A DNA stretch of 64,000 bases from SURF-21 sp964462595 (GTDB taxonomy: Bacteria > Actinomycetota > Geothermincolia > Geothermincolales > RBG-13-55-18). The DNA lies in NCBI GenBank assembly GCA_964462595.1, contig CAYWXM010000024.1, forward strand, positions 124,001-188,000, in the 5' to 3' direction. Numbering within the stretch: the first letter of the stretch is position 1; each line of letters starts with the position of its first letter. Below the pieces are notes generated by a model. It was not told the origin of the DNA. It worked only from the letters and a program-made list of their open reading frames with translations, and did no database searches. Below, one piece after another: positions 25,635 to 34,529 of the stretch. A program made the translations under genes and the position numbers.

Positions 25635-27080
25635 ATGGGGCTCCTGGAAACGGTGAAAAAGGTGGACGATTATACCTGGGAGATACCCGCGTCCGCGCGC
25701 GAGGGCATGCTCGTACCCGGTATCGTTTTCGCCGATCGCTCACTACTCGAGAAGGCGGACGAGGACAACGCCCTGCAGCAGGTCGCCAACGTGGCCTGCC
25801 TCCCGGGCATCGTCAAGGCATCCATGGCCATGCCCGACATACATTGGGGTTACGGCTTTCCCATCGGGGGCGTGGCGGCCACTGATGGCGAGGAGGGCGT
25901 GATATCGCCCGGGGGGGTGGGATACGACATATCCTGCGGAGTGCGCCTGATCAAGACCGGCCTTACCCACGCGGATGCCGGAAGCAGATTGCGCGAGCTC
26001 GTCGAGCTACTCGACGCAAGCGTGCCCAGGGGGCTGGGCACGAAAGGAAAGCTGCGCCTCGATCGCGGCGAGATGGAACGCATAATGAGAAACGGGGCGG
26101 CCGAACTGGTGGCCATGGGCATCGGGTGGGAGGAAGACCTCGAGGCCATGGAGGAAAAAGGGCGCTTTCCCGGGGCCGACCCCGCCAAGGTAAGCGAGCG
26201 AGCTTTTGCCCGCGGTCGGGACCAGGTGGGCAGCCTGGGTTCTGGAAACCATTTTCTGGAAGTGCAGGTGGTGGACGAAGCAAGGCCACTGGCGGAGAAG
26301 CTGGGCCTCTTCGAGGGCCAGGTGGTGGTGATGGTGCATTCCGGATCGCGCGGCCTGGGCCACCAGGTGTGCACGGATTACATCGAGGTCATGGGGGCAG
26401 CCCTGGATCGCTACGGTTACCGGCTCCCGGACCGGCAACTGGTGTGTGCCCCGGTTCGCTCGCGCGAGGGAAGGGATTACCTGGCGGCGATGGCCTGCGC
26501 CGCGAATTTCGCCATGTGTAACCGCGAGGCCATGACCCACTGGGTAAGGGAGTGCTTCGAGAGAGCCTTCGGGTCACAGGCGAGGAAGCTGGGAATGGGG
26601 CTTCTCTACGACGTCTCCCACAACCTGGCCAAAGTGGAGGAGCACGTCCTGGAGGGCAGGAAGAGAACCTTGATAGTGCATCGCAAGGGGGCTACCAGGT
26701 CCTTCCCGGGCAGCCGGCCGGAGGTGGGGGGGATGTATGCCGAGAGCGGGCAGCCGGTGATCATACCCGGGGACATGGGCACCCACTCCTACGTGCTCGT
26801 GGGCACCGAGGAAGCGATGGGCAAGAGCTTCGGGTCCACCTGCCATGGCGCCGGCAGGGCCATGAGCCGTAAGGCGGCGAAAAAACAGGTGAACGGCGGA
26901 GAGCTCCGGGACAGGCTGGAGAGGCAGGGGATCATGGTGCGCGCCGGTCGTCTCGCGGCCCTGGCCGAGGAGGCCCCCGAGGCCTACAAGGACGTCGGGG
27001 AAGTGGTGGGGATCTGCGAAGGGGCCGGCCTGTCTCGCGTAGTGGCGCGCATGCGGCCCCTGGCGGTGATAAAAGGATAA
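25635..27080 (+). CDS. rtcB: RNA 3'-phosphate/5'-hydroxyl ligase RtcB
   Basis: 481 residues from ATG 25635. Catalytic-site residues match the archaeal numbering closely: Asp98 and Cys101 (YDISCG), His206 (GSGNHFLEVQ), His235 (VHSGSRGLGH), His329 (YDVSHNLAKVE) and the guanylylated His404 (STCHGAGRAMSR); these bind manganese and GTP. It ligates RNA 3'-phosphate or 2',3'-cyclic phosphate ends to 5'-OH ends, as in tRNA repair or splicing. It directly follows archease, whose product activates it. Two further ATG codons in frame upstream (25593-25611) have no Shine-Dalgarno and run into archease. Confidence 0.96.
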   Translation: MGLLETVKKVDDYTWEIPASAREGMLVPGIVFADRSLLEKADEDNALQQVANVACLPGIVKASMAMPDIHWGYGFPIGGVAATDGEEGVISPGGVGYDISCGVRLIKTGLTHADAGSRLRELVELLDASVPRGLGTKGKLRLDRGEMERIMRNGAAELVAMGIGWEEDLEAMEEKGRFPGADPAKVSERAFARGRDQVGSLGSGNHFLEVQVVDEARPLAEKLGLFEGQVVVMVHSGSRGLGHQVCTDYIEVMGAALDRYGYRLPDRQLVCAPVRSREGRDYLAAMACAANFAMCNREAMTHWVRECFERAFGSQARKLGMGLLYDVSHNLAKVEEHVLEGRKRTLIVHRKGATRSFPGSRPEVGGMYAESGQPVIIPGDMGTHSYVLVGTEEAMGKSFGSTCHGAGRAMSRKAAKKQVNGGELRDRLERQGIMVRAGRLAALAEEAPEAYKDVGEVVGICEGAGLSRVVARMRPLAVIKG

Positions 27081-27176
27081 AAGCGGCCCTCGATGCCGGG
27101 TGGCATAATGGCGGTGGGCGGCGGGAGAACGGAAACAGGCGGGACGACGCCGAGATTCGAGAAAGAGAGGTCAGTC

Positions 27177-27764
27177 TTGCGCGATGTGGCAGCGCGCAGC
27201 GCCGCGGCCCTGGCTGCACTTGTCCTTGCCTCCACCCTGGCGGTCGGGTGTGGTGGAGAGGGGGGCGATCAGTGCGACCCCAGAGAGCAGTCCATTAGCG
27301 CCACCATGGATGGAAGCTACCAGGTCAGGGGAATAGAGAACGGGAGGATGCGAGGCGTAGGCATCTACGCGGGCGGCTCCTTTCGCATCATCCTGGAGGA
27401 CACCAGCGGCATGGTTATCTACAACCACGAGAGCGGCGAGGGCTGGCTGGTCAACCAGAGGCGGAAGACGTACGAGAGCATCAGCAGGGATAAAGCCTTG
27501 CTCAAGGCGGGCTTCATGCCCGACCTGGTGATGGGGCCCTACTTCGAACTGGAGCAGTTCTGGGAAGGGACGGAGTTCCGCATGGACACCATGGACGGAA
27601 GGTCCATAAGGGCATTCCTGGACGGCCCGGACTACCTCCCGAGCGCATGGGTGGCGGAGGCGCAAGGAGAGGCTTTCGAGAAGATAGAGTGGGAATACCG
27701 TCGCGTGGGGCAGGTGTCACAGGCCAGTTTTCAGCTGCCGGAAGGGCTTGCCCCCAGCGAATGA
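27177..27764 (+). CDS. Secreted lipoprotein of unknown function
   Basis: 195 residues from TTG 27177, where GAGAGG lies six bases upstream. The N-terminus is a typical lipoprotein signal: RDVAAR, a hydrophobic AALAALVLASTL core and the lipobox LAVGC, with the cysteine followed by GGEG. A longer frame from ATG 27093 has no signal sense before this. The mature part is a mixture of beta-rich segments (FRIILEDTSGMVIYN, GWLVNQRRKTYESI) reminiscent of outer-membrane lipoprotein-carrier-like folds (LolA/LppX), but the similarity is by eye. It lies between rtcB and tRNA-Ile. Confidence 0.7.
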   Translation: MRDVAARSAAALAALVLASTLAVGCGGEGGDQCDPREQSISATMDGSYQVRGIENGRMRGVGIYAGGSFRIILEDTSGMVIYNHESGEGWLVNQRRKTYESISRDKALLKAGFMPDLVMGPYFELEQFWEGTEFRMDTMDGRSIRAFLDGPDYLPSAWVAEAQGEAFEKIEWEYRRVGQVSQASFQLPEGLAPSE

Positions 27765-27860
27765 GGCCGTATCGAGCCCGCCTCGAGGCGTAACACCGCC
27801 GGGTTGCAACAAGGGGGAAGAAAAGGGCAATGGCTCTATATATTGTGGTAAACGAGGTTC

Positions 27861-27893
27861 TTATGCACAATATATTGTTGATAATGTGCATAA
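27861..27893. promoter_or_regulatory. Inverted pair of perfect DnaA-box sequences upstream of tRNA-Ile
   Basis: TTATGCACA (27861-27869) and its exact inverse TGTGCATAA (27885-27893) are 15 bases apart, just upstream of the tRNA-Ile promoter. Both match the TTATNCACA consensus fully. The arrangement could also act as an operator or form a hairpin. Confidence 0.5.
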
Positions 27894-27903
27894 ATGCCGT
27901 AAG

Positions 27904-27932
27904 TTGTACGCGGAAGGTGATGAAGATATAAT
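27904..27932 (+). promoter_or_regulatory. Promoter of tRNA-Ile
   Basis: TTGTAC (27904-27909) and a perfect TATAAT (27927-27932) with a 17-base spacer; transcription would begin about seven bases before the mature tRNA. The tRNA gene follows at 27945 and a terminator at 28030. Confidence 0.65.
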
Positions 27933-27944
27933 TTTTTGTTGCGA

Positions 27945-28021
<77 letters not shown>

Positions 28022-28029
28022 GGACTGGA

Positions 28030-28060
28030 AGCCCGGGGAGTCGCTGCTCCCCGGGCTTTT
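28030..28060 (+). terminator. Rho-independent terminator of tRNA-Ile
   Basis: An 11-base perfect stem (AGCCCGGGGAG / CTCCCCGGGCT) with a six-base loop TCGCTG followed by TTTT, starting nine bases after the tRNA 3' end. Confidence 0.9.
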
Positions 28061-28291
28061 ACACGTTCGGCGGCAACCACGCCCGGCGAGTCCGCCCTGT
28101 CATCGTGCGCCGCTATGATAGAGGAGAAGGGTGAGAGCGAAACCTCGATGCGTTGCTCGTGATACACCTCGAGGGCAAGCTTTCGGTTCAAGCCAGGAAT
28201 TGTAGCCGTCCTGCTTTCGTAGTTCTCGCGTGGAGGAAAAGCAGGGGCGGAAAAGAAGATATTAAGGGTGCCATTAGAGCGGGAGGACGAG

Positions 28292-29287
28292 TTGCCAAAA
28301 CAGTTGATAAAGGACATCGAGCCGGGCATGGAGGTGAAGAGCGCCTTCATCGTGTCGCGCAAGGAGCTGCGCAAGACCAAGGCGGGCTCGCCCTACCTGG
28401 CCCTCGAGCTGGCGGACAAGAGCGGCAAGGTGGATGCGCGGCTCTGGGATGGGGTGAGCCGCTACAAGGACGCTTTCGGAGAGAAAGATTATGTGGCGGT
28501 GAGCGGCAGGGCGGAGAAGTACCGCGACCAGCTCCAGGTGGTCGTGAATTCCCTGCGGCGTTGCGGGGACGACGAGGTGGACGCGGCGGATTTTCTGCGC
28601 GTGGTGGGCGCCGACCGGGCCGAGCTGGAGGGTGAATTGCGCCAGGCCCTGGAGGAGGTACGGAGCATACACCTGAGGGGGTTGCTCCTTTCCTTCCTGA
28701 ACGATCAGGAATTCATGCGCAAGTTCACCACTGCTCCGGCTGCTAAAAATTACCATCATCCCTACCTAGGGGGCCTGCTGGAGCACACCGCGACCACCGT
28801 GCGTATATGCCGCATGATCTGCGACCTCTACCCGGATATCGACCGCGACCTGTTGATCACGGCGGCCGCCCTGCACGACATAGGCAAGACGGATGAGCTT
28901 AACTACGAACGCACCATCGACTTCAGCGATGCCGGCAGGTTCCTCGGCCATCTCCTGCTCGCGGACGAGATGATCCGCGAGCGCATCGCCGCCATGCCGG
29001 ATTTTCCGCAGGACCTGGCCCTGCGGCTGCGGCACGCCGTGCTCAGCCACCACGGGGAGCTGGAATGGGGATCGCCCAAGCGGCCCAAGACCCTGGAGGC
29101 GATTGTCCTGCACCACGTGGATAACCTGGACGCCAAGGTGAACAGCTTCCGCGAGATTACGGGGAGGGCGGCCGGCGGCGATTCCCCCTGGACGGACATG
29201 CGCAATCTCTTCAAGCGCCCGCTATACGTGCCCAGGTCAATGAGCCAGGAGATGGAGCTGGACCTCGAGGAGGACGTCCCGCGCTAG
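28292..29287 (+). CDS. YhaM-like 3'-5' exoribonuclease (OB fold plus HD domain)
   Basis: 331 residues from TTG 28292; the GGGAGG that fits it lies at 28280-28285, while the GTG at 28268 has none. An N-terminal OB-like domain (ALELADKSGKVDARLW, then VVNSLRRCG) is followed by an HD phosphohydrolase domain: GLLEHTATTVRICR, AALHDIGKTDEL, LSHHGELEWGSP and VLHHVDNLDAK supply the metal-binding His and Asp residues. This is the arrangement of YhaM/CBF1 exoribonucleases, which trim 3' RNA ends. The stop codon overlaps the convergent transglutaminase gene by four bases (CTAG). Confidence 0.87.
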   Translation: MPKQLIKDIEPGMEVKSAFIVSRKELRKTKAGSPYLALELADKSGKVDARLWDGVSRYKDAFGEKDYVAVSGRAEKYRDQLQVVVNSLRRCGDDEVDAADFLRVVGADRAELEGELRQALEEVRSIHLRGLLLSFLNDQEFMRKFTTAPAAKNYHHPYLGGLLEHTATTVRICRMICDLYPDIDRDLLITAAALHDIGKTDELNYERTIDFSDAGRFLGHLLLADEMIRERIAAMPDFPQDLALRLRHAVLSHHGELEWGSPKRPKTLEAIVLHHVDNLDAKVNSFREITGRAAGGDSPWTDMRNLFKRPLYVPRSMSQEMELDLEEDVPR

Positions 29288-31521
29288 GCGGCGTTTGCCG
29301 TGCCGGCCCGGTTATGGCGACCGGAGCGGGTCTTGACGTGAAGGCTGACCTGTTCCAGGGCTGCCGCAAGCCCCTGGCGCAGGCGTTGCGAATCGCTATC
29401 GGGCAAGGGCTGCCCGCCGTAACGCGCCCGTTCAAAAAGAAGCAGTTCGCGGGACATGCTAAGCCCGGGAACCGCAGCGGTGAGGCTGCCCAGGAATTCC
29501 CTTGCCGTCTGATCGGGGCTGCGCTCGAAACCCAGGGAACCCAGGGCGGCGAAGAAATCCCGCATGGCGAGCAGGGGACCGTCCAGCTCCCGCGGCGGCT
29601 TGTCACGCCTCAGCCTGCGCAACGCCCATGTCAGGGGCAGGAGCAGGACGACGGATGCGAGCAGGAGGAGGAGCCAGGGGGCCTCGCGCAAGGAGTACAT
29701 GAAACCCTCGGCGAGGGCCGAGGCCATCGAGCCCAGTGCCGTTAAACCGCCCTTGAGAGCCGAGCGCAGCGGAGCGGGCAGAAGCGCCGACAGGTTTCGG
29801 CCCGCCCAGGAAAAGAAATCCCGGAAGATCCACAGTGAGCCGGAGCCCTGGGCGGGATCGGGAAGCGAGAAACCCGGGGTGGGCTCGCAGGTGATCCAGC
29901 CAATACCCTCCTGGTAGATCTCCACCCATGCATGGGCGTCGGTCAGGTTCACCTCGTAAAGACCGGTGAAGGGATTGTAGTCGCCGGTCGAATACCCCGT
30001 CACCACCCGGGAAGGGATGCCCGCCAGGCGGCACAGCACGGCATGGGCGGTGGCGAAATGCTCGCAGTACCCGCGGCTCTCCTCGAAGAGGAAATAATCG
30101 ACGGCATCCGCTCCGGAAGGCAGCGGGCCCACGTCGAGAGAGTACTCGTATTCGCCCTTGAGAAAATCCTCGATGGCCAGGGCGCGTGCGTATGGCCCCT
30201 CCCCTTCAGGGGTTATCTCCTCGGCCAGCTCGATCACCCGCTCCGGCAGCTGTGGAAGTTGCAGGTAGGGGAGGAGCGCGCCTTCCCTTACCTCCAGCCG
30301 CACGGAGGCCAGCGCCTCTCCCGGGGGCACGTAGCGCGATATAACGCTGTACACGAGGCCTTCGTCGAGAGCGAAGGGGCTCTTGAGGCCGGATCGGTCG
30401 TGGTACACACGGTCCGCAGGATAATAGAGCACCTCTGGGCGCCAGGAGGCGAATATCACGCTCGGCTGCTCGGCCTCGATGTAATAGGTCTGGATCACGC
30501 TGCGCGTTGCGGCATGAGGCTGGCCGGGGTCGTAATCGATATTGAAGGGCTGGACCGGAGCGCTGAGTTCCTCGGGCTCCTCCTCCGGAGTCGTCCACGA
30601 ATAGCCGTTATATTCCTCAAAAGAGAGCCCTCTCCAGTAGGCGGGCTCCGCGGAGCGCACCTTCATGACCGGAAGATCCAAGGTGACGCCGCGGGCGCGC
30701 AGGTCGAGAAAAGGGCTGAATCCGAAGTAAGCCTCCGGGTTGACTTCCAGCGCTCCCTGCGGCGGGCTGGAGGGAAGATCGGGGTAACCGGGATTAGTGA
30801 AAGAGTAACCGTCTGAAGAGAAGATCGCCCTGCGTATGGAGAACGGCAGGGCGTGCAGGTAAGTGGTTGACATGCGGGGCATGAAGGCGCCTATGGCGAG
30901 GCCGGCCAGGGATATAACGACCAGAAGGGCCAGCAGCATAGCGGCCAGGTGCCCGGCGCCCCGCCGGGGCGCGATGATCCGCTCGGGTTCAGCCGACAGG
31001 CCGTGCAGGCGCGAAAGCTGGATATAGTAAAGGGCGGGCAGTGCGGCGGCAAGCCAGAACAGGACGATCAATCCGAAAGAGGAAGAAAGGGAAAACGAGC
31101 CCGCAAGCGCGAGCAGTATGAGGGAGCTCACCAGGGAGAGCAGCAGGTCCTTGCTCCGGGGGAGGTCGAAGCTGTGCAGCACCTGTATCCAGACGAAGAG
31201 TTCCGCCAGGGGGATGCGGGGGTCGTAAGGCTGTATCGAGACCTGGCGCAGGAAGGAAACCAGGGCGGCCACCATCAGGGCCATGATCACCACCTTGACC
31301 GCGAGCCTGGGGCGGTACCTGTAGCGCCAGCTGATAAAGGAGCCCAGGCTGATCAGGCCGATCGAGATCAGGACAAGGGATATGCTGCTCACTCCCTGCA
31401 GGGCGAGCGCGAAGACGGAGATCGCTACCGCCGCCCAGACCGCCATACGCAACGGCCCGGAATCCTCTATCTCCCTGGGGGCGTTGAGTCGTCGTATATA
31501 ATCAAGGGTTTTTCCAGGCAT
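29284..31521 (-). CDS. TgpA-like membrane transglutaminase (DUF3488/DUF4129)
   Basis: 745 residues: seven or so N-terminal membrane segments (within residues ~25-225; DUF3488-like), an extracytoplasmic region with a transglutaminase domain (catalytic Cys in SRGYCEHFATAHAVLCR, His in DAHAWVEIY, acidic residue in TCEPTPGF), another membrane segment (~WLLLLLASVVLLLPLTWAL), then a cytoplasmic DUF4129 tail. It is the last gene of the MoxR-DUF58-transglutaminase trio, a common actinobacterial/cyanobacterial module of unclear role in cell-envelope maintenance. It overlaps the preceding DUF58 gene by 55 bases. Confidence 0.9.
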   Translation of the reverse strand: MPGKTLDYIRRLNAPREIEDSGPLRMAVWAAVAISVFALALQGVSSISLVLISIGLISLGSFISWRYRYRPRLAVKVVIMALMVAALVSFLRQVSIQPYDPRIPLAELFVWIQVLHSFDLPRSKDLLLSLVSSLILLALAGSFSLSSSFGLIVLFWLAAALPALYYIQLSRLHGLSAEPERIIAPRRGAGHLAAMLLALLVVISLAGLAIGAFMPRMSTTYLHALPFSIRRAIFSSDGYSFTNPGYPDLPSSPPQGALEVNPEAYFGFSPFLDLRARGVTLDLPVMKVRSAEPAYWRGLSFEEYNGYSWTTPEEEPEELSAPVQPFNIDYDPGQPHAATRSVIQTYYIEAEQPSVIFASWRPEVLYYPADRVYHDRSGLKSPFALDEGLVYSVISRYVPPGEALASVRLEVREGALLPYLQLPQLPERVIELAEEITPEGEGPYARALAIEDFLKGEYEYSLDVGPLPSGADAVDYFLFEESRGYCEHFATAHAVLCRLAGIPSRVVTGYSTGDYNPFTGLYEVNLTDAHAWVEIYQEGIGWITCEPTPGFSLPDPAQGSGSLWIFRDFFSWAGRNLSALLPAPLRSALKGGLTALGSMASALAEGFMYSLREAPWLLLLLASVVLLLPLTWALRRLRRDKPPRELDGPLLAMRDFFAALGSLGFERSPDQTAREFLGSLTAAVPGLSMSRELLLFERARYGGQPLPDSDSQRLRQGLAAALEQVSLHVKTRSGRHNRAGTANAA

Positions 31522-32825
31522 GTCCTCAAGTCCTCGCCTTTACGGTACAGGGATATACTGAAAAGCCCCGGGAAGGGGGCGTTTATCAACCCGGAGACGA
31601 TATCATCCGAGCTGCCGGCCGTGCCGCGCGATGAACCGTTCCCGTTGTGCGAGAGCGGATCGACGAGCACCAGCGCGGCGTGGCACAGGTGGGGCAGGGC
31701 GGCCGCCAGCCTGGCAGAGTCCAGGCTGCGCGCCGGAGTAATGCAGCACAGAAAACATCCCGGAGACAGCTCTGGCCACAAGCTCTCTACCTGCTGTTCC
31801 AGCCCGCCCCCGGCGCTTGGCCGCAGAGCGGCCAGCCATTTCAGTGCGTCATGGAAGCTGGGGACGTCGTAGATCTCGGGGTTCTCCCCCCTGTAGGCCG
31901 CCAGGATGACGGGATGGCCGGCGTAATGCGCATAATGCACCACGCTGGCCGCCAGGCGCGCTCCCGAATCGAGCAGGGAAGAGTATTCCCGCTGGGAATC
32001 GCCGCCCGAGCCGTTGTCCACCAGCACCACGAGAGGGGTCCCCGTCTCCCGCTCGAATTCCCTCACCACCAGTTCGCCCCGGCGCGCCGTCGTCCTCCAG
32101 TGCACGTGGCGGAGAGGATCGCCGGAGCGGAACTCCCGCACGCCGTAGTAATCTATCCCGGCGCCCTTCTTTGAGGAATACTCCTGGGGCGTCCTCTGGT
32201 GATGGAGAAACGAGTCCACCAGGGGGAAGCTGCCCAGCTCGGTGTAGCGAGGCAGGACCACCAGCCGGGAATGCGGGCGTACGCGGCTGCTATGCCGGGC
32301 AAGGCCTATGATCCCCTCGGAGTAGAAGTAGGCGGGCCAATCCTCGTAAACCCCTCGCCGCAGCGCCCCGCGCTGGTAGGAAATGGTTGCCTCGCCCCCG
32401 GCTTCCATGCGCTGGAGGAGAAAAGCTGCGCGCCCGCCACTGGAAGCGGGAGACTCCTTCTCCGCCGGTGAGGGATCTCTGAATTGCTCGCGCAGGGGCC
32501 GGTGCTTTGCCTTCAGGCGTGCTTTCCCGCGCGGGCCGCCGTCCCCGGGATCCTCGTCTATCACCTCGATGAGGTTGCGAGAAAAACGGCTGCCGTTGCG
32601 TATGTCCAGGTCCACCCGCAGGGGCTCTTCCTCGCCTATCTCCGGCCGGTGTCGTCGGGACAGGGCGAGCTTCCTTACCTCCAGCAGCGATATGGCCCAG
32701 GATGTGAGCAGGGCGGCGATAAGCAGGCCGGCAAGCCAGAAGAGCCACCCCGATTGGGAATTTATGCCGATGAGGATCATGGCCAGGGAGAGGGCAAGGA
32801 CGAGAAAGGAACGGGAGAAGAGCAA
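31467..32825 (-). CDS. DUF58-domain membrane protein
   Basis: 452 residues. Two adjacent hydrophobic segments lie at the N-terminus (about residues 5-45) and the DUF58 motif DYYGVREFRSGDPLRHVHWR is in the middle, followed by a VWA-like fold with VLVDNGSGGDS. The start is TTG 32825, six bases after TAGGAGGT. DUF58 proteins pair with MoxR ATPases, whose gene lies 10 bases upstream, and with the transglutaminase that follows. A disordered, charged stretch lies around residues 90-125. Confidence 0.9.
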   Translation of the reverse strand: MLFSRSFLVLALSLAMILIGINSQSGWLFWLAGLLIAALLTSWAISLLEVRKLALSRRHRPEIGEEEPLRVDLDIRNGSRFSRNLIEVIDEDPGDGGPRGKARLKAKHRPLREQFRDPSPAEKESPASSGGRAAFLLQRMEAGGEATISYQRGALRRGVYEDWPAYFYSEGIIGLARHSSRVRPHSRLVVLPRYTELGSFPLVDSFLHHQRTPQEYSSKKGAGIDYYGVREFRSGDPLRHVHWRTTARRGELVVREFERETGTPLVVLVDNGSGGDSQREYSSLLDSGARLAASVVHYAHYAGHPVILAAYRGENPEIYDVPSFHDALKWLAALRPSAGGGLEQQVESLWPELSPGCFLCCITPARSLDSARLAAALPHLCHAALVLVDPLSHNGNGSSRGTAGSSDDIVSGLINAPFPGLFSISLYRKGEDLRTCLEKPLIIYDDSTPPGR

Positions 32826-32834
32826 GGCGACCTC

Positions 32835-33788
32835 CTATACTACCGGCACCGGCAGGCGGGCCAGGATCGAGGCGATGGCCGCGCGCGACTCGCTCAAGCC
32901 CCGCGACCTCGACGCGAGTATCACGCGGTGAGAAAGGACGTAAGTGGCTACGGCCTTGACGTCATCGGGGGTGATGAAGTCGCGACCGGCCATGAGGGCT
33001 TTCGCCTGTGCGGTGCGCACCAGGAATATGGTGCCGCGCGGGCTTGCGCCGAGGGAGATGCCGTCGTCTTCCCTGGTCGACCGCACCAGGCTCACCGCGT
33101 AGGCCAGGACGTCGGCATCGACGGTCACCTCGCGGCAGGCTTTCTGCAGTTCCCCCAGCTCATCGCTTTGCAGTACCTGCGCCAGGCCGGACACGGGGTG
33201 CTCCTCGAGCTGGCTCTCGACTATCTCCTTCTCGTGCAGCTCCGAGGGGTAATCAAGGCTTATGCTCATACAGAAACGGTCCAGCTGCCCCTCGGGCAGC
33301 GGGTAGGTCCCGTGGTATTCCACGGGGTTCTGGGTGGCGATGACGAAGAAGGGCCGGGGGAGGGCATGAGAGACGCCATCCACGGTGACCTGCCCCTCGT
33401 CCATCGCCTCCAGCAGGCTGGATTGAGTGCGTGGTGTGGCGCGGTTGATCTCGTCGGCCAGCACCACGTTCGCAAATACCGGGCCGGGCCGGAATTCGAA
33501 CTCGGATGTCTTCTGGTTGTATATGGTCGTGCCGGTGATGTCCGAAGGCAGCAGGTCGGGGGTGAACTGTATGCGGCAGTATTCCCCGGCCAGGGAAAGG
33601 GCCATCGACCTCGCGAGCATGGTCTTGCCCACGCCCGGCACGTCCTCAATGAGAAGGTGGCCCCCGCTGATCAAGGCGACGGCCGCCATCTCCACCTGAG
33701 TGTCTTTTCCCCTGATAACCAGGCATATGTTATCGACCAGCGCCCGGGCGCGCCGTCCTATCTCATCGATTCTCTCTGTGCCGACCAT
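32835..33788 (-). CDS. MoxR-family AAA+ ATPase
   Basis: 317 residues. Walker A is EDVPGVGKTMLARS, Walker B VVLADEINRATPRTQSSLLEAM, and the MoxR-specific GTYPLPEGQLDRFCMSI and SPRGTIFLVR blocks are present. MoxR ATPases act as chaperones for von Willebrand-type partners; here the partner is the downstream DUF58 protein. GGAGGTGAG precedes the ATG directly. It opens a leftward three-gene operon. A second, CoxD-like MoxR occurs at 42.9 kb with a different partner. Confidence 0.93.
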   Translation of the reverse strand: MVGTERIDEIGRRARALVDNICLVIRGKDTQVEMAAVALISGGHLLIEDVPGVGKTMLARSMALSLAGEYCRIQFTPDLLPSDITGTTIYNQKTSEFEFRPGPVFANVVLADEINRATPRTQSSLLEAMDEGQVTVDGVSHALPRPFFVIATQNPVEYHGTYPLPEGQLDRFCMSISLDYPSELHEKEIVESQLEEHPVSGLAQVLQSDELGELQKACREVTVDADVLAYAVSLVRSTREDDGISLGASPRGTIFLVRTAQAKALMAGRDFITPDDVKAVATYVLSHRVILASRSRGLSESRAAIASILARLPVPVV

Positions 33789-34529
33789 CTCACCTCCACC
33801 GTTCCTGTAGGGAGCCTGTCAACTTATATATCGAGAATAAGGGCGGTCATGTTAAGCGACAATGATATATGACGGCCGGATGAACGTGTCCTCATCGAAC
33901 ATCCCGTCGGCGGCCGCGACAAAAGACGCGAGCGCGTCCACCGTAGAGGCCGTCTCGCCGTCTTTTTCCCAGCCCGCAGCGGGGCGCAGTTCCTCCACCG
34001 GCAGGTAGTGCAGAAAGGGCATGGGGAGGGCGCTCTCCATGCACGTGGTAACGGGAAGGGAAAGAAAGCGGGGGAGGACCTCATGCCCCTTATCCTTTAC
34101 ATCTCCAGGAGAGCTCGCTTCTGCACCGGCTGAGGCCCCTGCCGCCGTATTCCGCGGGCTTGGTGTCGAGAAAGGTCATGGGGGCAGGAAAAGAGAAAGG
34201 CACCTCGCAAAGCGGGTGCCATTCACTCTCTCTCCGGGTCCGCCGGCCTTTACCCGGGAGATTCCGGCCTGCCCCAGTCGTAACCCGAGACACGAACCCC
34301 CATAGATGTATACCCATGTTGCTGCGGCGCTAAACCAATTATGAAAATACCCTCCTTACGCGGCAAGCTGCCCCCGCGTGGCAACCGCCCTGGAGCGCGG
34401 AAAAGCGTGCCTGGGCGGGGATGTGCCCGCGGCCAGGTCATTCGGGCTACCCGCATGTGTTAAGGTAAGCGGGAAGAGATTCCCGGGCCGCGCCTGCGCG
34501 CGGCATTGGTAAATCGCGGAGGAGTGAGG
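33789..34529. other. Unassigned ~740-base gap with a possible gene remnant and hairpins
   Basis: No complete gene is convincing. On the minus strand an open frame from about 34160 to 33852 reads like coding sequence (for example ALPMPFLHYLPVEELRPAAG and TVDALASFVAAADG) but has no good start or Shine-Dalgarno, suggesting a gene remnant. Nearby, GGCACC/GGTGCC (34198-34222) and CCGGGT/ACCCGG pairs could form hairpins on a leftward transcript with a T/C-rich follow-on. I could not match these to a known riboswitch class. Confidence 0.35.

Noticed and set aside
34085..34345. Possible riboswitch in the gap upstream of the hydrolase
   Set aside because: I compared it by memory with several classes (cyclic dinucleotide, TPP, cobalamin) and found no consistent match; only simple hairpins remain.
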